Below, piece after piece: positions 36,272 to 38,801 of a stretch of 38,801 bases of DNA; position 1 is the stretch's first letter; every line of letters begins with the position of its first letter. Source of the stretch: Chloroflexota bacterium. Lineage in GTDB: Bacteria; Chloroflexota; Anaerolineae; Anaerolineales; UBA4823. The stretch covers positions 4,026,677 to 4,065,477 of the forward strand of contig CP070764.1 of assembly GCA_020349245.1 (NCBI GenBank), read 5' to 3'. A program made the position numbers and the translations under genes. Under the pieces are notes generated by a model that saw nothing but the letters and a program-made list of their open reading frames with translations, had not been told where the DNA came from and searched no databases.

Positions 36272-36793
36272 TTAATCGACACACATCTGGACAAATTGGC
36301 CTTCTTGCAGCCAGATCCGGCAACCGAAATTCTCTTTCCATGAGGAACAGAGCCCCAATAGTGGCTCTCCCCGGGAATTTAATTCGTCAATCCGGGCTAT
36401 ATCGGGGATGAGCTGGCCAATCTCATCTTCACTCATCACCTGGTCGGGATCTGCCAGGCAGGCACTCTCGCACGCCTTGCTATCCGAGCAGGGATTACCA
36501 CCATCAGAAGTGGGCAAATTGCAGCCCGGTCCGCTGAAACCCAATACTTCCCAACGCCCTCCGATTGCGAGGCAATCTGCATATTTTTCTGCATCCGGAG
36601 TGGGAAAACCAGGAGGAAAGGGAGTCGGATCAGTCGGTTCCTCGGTTTGTTCGATCTCTGAATCCAAATCCCAGGAGAGCTCTCCCGGAGATGCCTGGCA
36701 CCCCACAACAAGTATAAGGATGACCGGCGCAACCATCAGGGAGGGAAACCCAAGAATTTCTGTTTTTTGTGAATATTTTTTGTAGAAGTCCAT
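36272..36793 (-). CDS. Cys-rich predicted lipoprotein
   Basis: A 173-residue protein with a hydrophobic N-terminal segment ending in a lipobox (ILVVGC, Cys32), then a Pro/Thr/Glu linker (PTDPTPFPPGFPTPD) and a small domain with about nine cysteines (GPGCNLPTS, GNPCSDSKACESACLADPD, GLCSSW and FGCRIW). The spacing suggests a compact disulfide-bonded domain displayed outside the cell. GAGGGTG precedes the ATG. I do not recognise a named family, and a protease-inhibitor-like fold is only a guess. Confidence 0.7.
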   Translation of the reverse strand: MDFYKKYSQKTEILGFPSLMVAPVILILVVGCQASPGELSWDLDSEIEQTEEPTDPTPFPPGFPTPDAEKYADCLAIGGRWEVLGFSGPGCNLPTSDGGNPCSDSKACESACLADPDQVMSEDEIGQLIPDIARIDELNSRGEPLLGLCSSWKENFGCRIWLQEGQFVQMCVD

Positions 36794-36955
36794 ATGTCAC
36801 CCTCTTCTTAGATATACCTCCTTTTAAAAACGGAGAGGCAGTTACAAAAGTTCCCCAAAAAAGCTGATATATAATGAAACCACAATTCTTTCACAACACA
36901 GATGAAAACATTCCTATAAATAGAGACTGTTCCACCAAAATAGGCGAAAAATTCC

Positions 36956-37972
36956 ATGATAAACCAGCAGGATCCATTCACAGCTGACGATGCATATATG
37001 AATCTGCACCGGCAAATACCTGGTGAACCTGAACCAGCCTTCGAGGAGCCTGGAATGCAGGAGAGAGTTTGGGGGCGTCCCTGGGGGATCGACAACGATG
37101 TTGGTGTTCTCAAATCGGTGCTGGTATGCCGACCAGGTGATGAATGGCAGATCATGATGCAGGGAGGGGAATTCGATGAAGGAGCGCAGGCCTGGATCGG
37201 AAAGGACAAGATGTGGTATTGGAAAGGTCGTCAGAGACCGGATTTGGCGAAAGCACAAAACCAGCATGACAGCCTTGTGAAGGCATTGCAGGCTGAAGGA
37301 ACTGAAATTTTCTATCTTGAGAATCCGCTCCCTCACATGACTAAATCCGTCTTTACACGGGATCCAGCGATCATCGTTAATGGTGGAGCGATCCTCTGCC
37401 GGATGGGGGTCAGCTATCGCCGTGGGGAGGAACTACCTTTCATGCGTACCCTGGCGAAATTGGGAATGCCAATCCTGCATACCGTGCACGGAACCGGCCT
37501 GATGGAAGGAGGCAGCTTCGCCTGGCTCAACCCGCAGACAGCAGTTGTGTCCATCGGGCACCGCTGCAACCCGGAGGGTGCCCGTCAGGTCGCTGATGTG
37601 CTCAAGAGGCTGGGAGTTGAACTGCTCTGCGTGGACAACACAGGCTATGGACTGCACATCGATGGATCTTTCGTCATGGTGAATACGGACCTGGCCCTGG
37701 TCTTTGCGCAGGATCTTCCCTGGTGGTTTCTCAACCGGCTGAAGGAATTAGGCATTCACCTCCTGGAAGCCAATCCGCAGGATGGCGCTTTTGGGGTTAA
37801 TTGTCTTGCGCTTCGCCCTGGCCGGGTACTGATCTCCTCCCACGCCGAGCGCACTGCAGAACGGCTCCAACAGGTGGGTGTGGAAGTAGTCTTAGTACCG
37901 TACGATGAATTGCACAAATCTGGGGGTGGGATACACTGCTCAACCCTGCCCCTGGTAAGAGGCAAGGCATGA
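36956..37972 (+). CDS. Guanidine-modifying enzyme family protein (deiminase / DDAH / amidinotransferase-like)
   Basis: A 338-residue member of the pentein superfamily. The expected catalytic residues are visible: Asp136 in SVFTRDPA, Glu184 in GLMEGGSF, His234 in GLHIDGSF, and the nucleophilic Cys328 in GGGIHCSTLPLVR at the C-terminus. Such enzymes attack the guanidino carbon of arginine or related compounds to give a ureido product, or transfer the amidino group. Length and the C-terminal HCST motif favour a hydrolase such as dimethylarginine hydrolase or an arginine/agmatine-type deiminase; the substrate is not known. The stop overlaps the ATG of the following carbamoylase gene (ATGA, 37969-37972). 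Confidence 0.85.
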   Translation: MINQQDPFTADDAYMNLHRQIPGEPEPAFEEPGMQERVWGRPWGIDNDVGVLKSVLVCRPGDEWQIMMQGGEFDEGAQAWIGKDKMWYWKGRQRPDLAKAQNQHDSLVKALQAEGTEIFYLENPLPHMTKSVFTRDPAIIVNGGAILCRMGVSYRRGEELPFMRTLAKLGMPILHTVHGTGLMEGGSFAWLNPQTAVVSIGHRCNPEGARQVADVLKRLGVELLCVDNTGYGLHIDGSFVMVNTDLALVFAQDLPWWFLNRLKELGIHLLEANPQDGAFGVNCLALRPGRVLISSHAERTAERLQQVGVEVVLVPYDELHKSGGGIHCSTLPLVRGKA

Positions 37973-38801
37973 AGACTCATCTGCAAGTCAATGCCGAGAG
38001 ATTACAGAGGCGCTTAGCCGATATGGCCAAGATCGGAGCAACACCCAAGGGTGGAGTCTGCCGAGTGGCCTTGACTGATGAAGACAAAGTTGGCCGCGAC
38101 TTATTTGTTGAATGGTGTCGGGAGGCAAACTGCAGGATCGAGATCGACCAAATAGGAAATATTTTCGCGAGACGAGATGGGCAGGAAAATAATTTGCCGG
38201 TAGTGTTAGCAGGCAGCCATCTGGATAGCCAGCCTACGGGCGGTAAATATGACGGCGTTTACGGTGTGCTCGCAGCGCTGGAGGTCATTGAGACGCTGAA
38301 CGATGCGCACCTATCCACAATCCACCCGGTGGAAATTGTCTCCTGGACAAATGAAGAGGGTGCTCGTTTTGTTCCAGGATTGAGCGGTTCAGGGGTATTC
38401 ACGGGCGCTTTCGATCTTGAGTTCGCGCTGACGAGAACCGATAAGGAAGGTCTCACCCTGGGTGAGGAGCTTCAGCGCATCGGCTACGCTGGTCACAGCC
38501 CTTCTCACCAGAAGTCTATCAAAGCTGCGCTGGAGATCCATATTGAACAAGGTCCGATCCTGGAAGAACAAGGGGTGACCATCGGCATCGTCACCGGTAT
38601 CCAGGGCATGCGCTGGTATGACCTGATCTTCAAGGGACAGGAAGCCCACGCGGGGACCACGCCAATGGATAATCGCCATGACCCGGTGCTAGCTGCTGTC
38701 AGCGTGATCCAGCGCATCTACCAGCTGAATCGAGCATACGCTCCCTTTGGACGGGCGACCTTTGGTGATTTCAGAGTGAATCCGGGTGCTCGCAACACTG
38801 T
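37969..38801 (+). CDS. M20-family N-carbamoyl-amino-acid/allantoate amidohydrolase, 3' end beyond window
   Basis: The frame is open from ATG 37969 to the window end (277 residues). It matches the hydantoinase/carbamoylase branch of the M20 metallopeptidases: the dinuclear metal ligands His84 and Asp95 (GSHLDSQPTGGKYDG), Glu129-Glu130 (TNEEGARF) and His191 (LEIHIEQGP), plus the lid-domain segment EAHAGTTPMDNRHDP (225-239). These enzymes hydrolyse ureido groups to free amine, CO2 and ammonia. The ATGA overlap with the upstream pentein-family gene strongly suggests coupled translation and a shared pathway. Exact substrate (carbamoyl amino acid, ureidopropionate or allantoate) cannot be decided. 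Confidence 0.88.
   Translation, partial: MKTHLQVNAERLQRRLADMAKIGATPKGGVCRVALTDEDKVGRDLFVEWCREANCRIEIDQIGNIFARRDGQENNLPVVLAGSHLDSQPTGGKYDGVYGVLAALEVIETLNDAHLSTIHPVEIVSWTNEEGARFVPGLSGSGVFTGAFDLEFALTRTDKEGLTLGEELQRIGYAGHSPSHQKSIKAALEIHIEQGPILEEQGVTIGIVTGIQGMRWYDLIFKGQEAHAGTTPMDNRHDPVLAAVSVIQRIYQLNRAYAPFGRATFGDFRVNPGARNT

Noticed and set aside
36210..36341. Longer N-terminus for the Cys-rich membrane protein
   Set aside because: It would overlap the upstream lipoprotein gene by 70 bases, while ATG 36209 has AGGAGGG upstream.
1..38801. CRISPR arrays, insertion sequences, tRNA genes, attachment sites
   Set aside because: I read both strands for these and found no spaced repeats of CRISPR type, no transposase motifs and no cloverleaf candidates. 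A tool-based scan could still find a weak one.

Overview
This 38.8 kb window looks like chromosomal DNA from a member of the Chloroflexota, most likely class Anaerolineae. The basis is the overall gene repertoire, the Pro/Thr-rich lipoprotein linkers (positions about 23,880-23,950), GerW-like genes outside any sporulation cluster, and an FhaA/FhaB pair beside a RodA-type gene. This assignment is inference; no 16S rRNA is present. I saw no prophage, insertion sequence, CRISPR array or tRNA gene.

Layout. 1-2,700: a lipoprotein cut by the window edge, a small cupin, and a three-gene unit of a charged helical protein followed by two GerW-like proteins in tandem. 2,706-8,599 (minus): a cell-envelope block transcribed fhaA, fhaB, mtnP, a RodA/FtsW-penicillin-binding-protein fusion, then an ADP-ribosylglycohydrolase broken by one in-frame stop. 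8,730-10,639 (plus): the RNA-repair pair archease and RtcB. 10,781-14,905 (minus): a Met/Gly/His-rich exported protein, response regulator, sensor kinase, a YbaK-type deacylase and a lone amino-acid ABC ATPase, with an 11-bp-period operator in front of the exported protein. 14,906-15,585 has no recognisable gene. 15,586-18,819 (minus): uvrB and a PHP-family hydrolase. 18,893-20,908 (plus): secG and a solute-binding protein. 20,924-24,041 (minus): a TPR/lytic-transglycosylase lipoprotein and an unknown protein. 24,161-27,307 (plus): a GC-rich family B DNA polymerase homologue, an FmdB zinc ribbon and a PspC protein. 27,415-31,049 (minus): a cation exporter with three cytoplasmic domains, a Dam-type methylase, a second FmdB zinc ribbon and an acyltransferase. 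31,206-38,801: a short GH3-type adenylating enzyme, a membrane protein, RNase P RNA (minus strand), a nucleotidyltransferase, an S41 peptidase, two Cys-rich secreted proteins, and a deiminase overlapping an M20 carbamoylase that runs off the window.

How the genes fit together. The strongest functional unit is the envelope block. FhaA and FhaB are phosphopeptide-reading proteins that in Actinobacteria sit beside rodA and pbpA. Here RodA and PBP are one polypeptide, and the PBP half has lost all three catalytic motifs while the SEDS polymerase half keeps its key residues. The two-component system, its Met-rich target and the direct-repeat operator form a second coherent unit, possibly for metal or envelope stress. 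Archease and RtcB form a third. The deiminase and carbamoylase at the right edge look like a two-step route that removes a guanidino group.

Regulatory sequence is unusually readable. There are good sigma70-type promoters for secG, rnpB, plsC and the transglycosylase. At least three genes (fhaA, archease and the transglycosylase) have predicted transcription starts within about 0-6 bases of the start codon and no Shine-Dalgarno, which suggests leaderless mRNAs.
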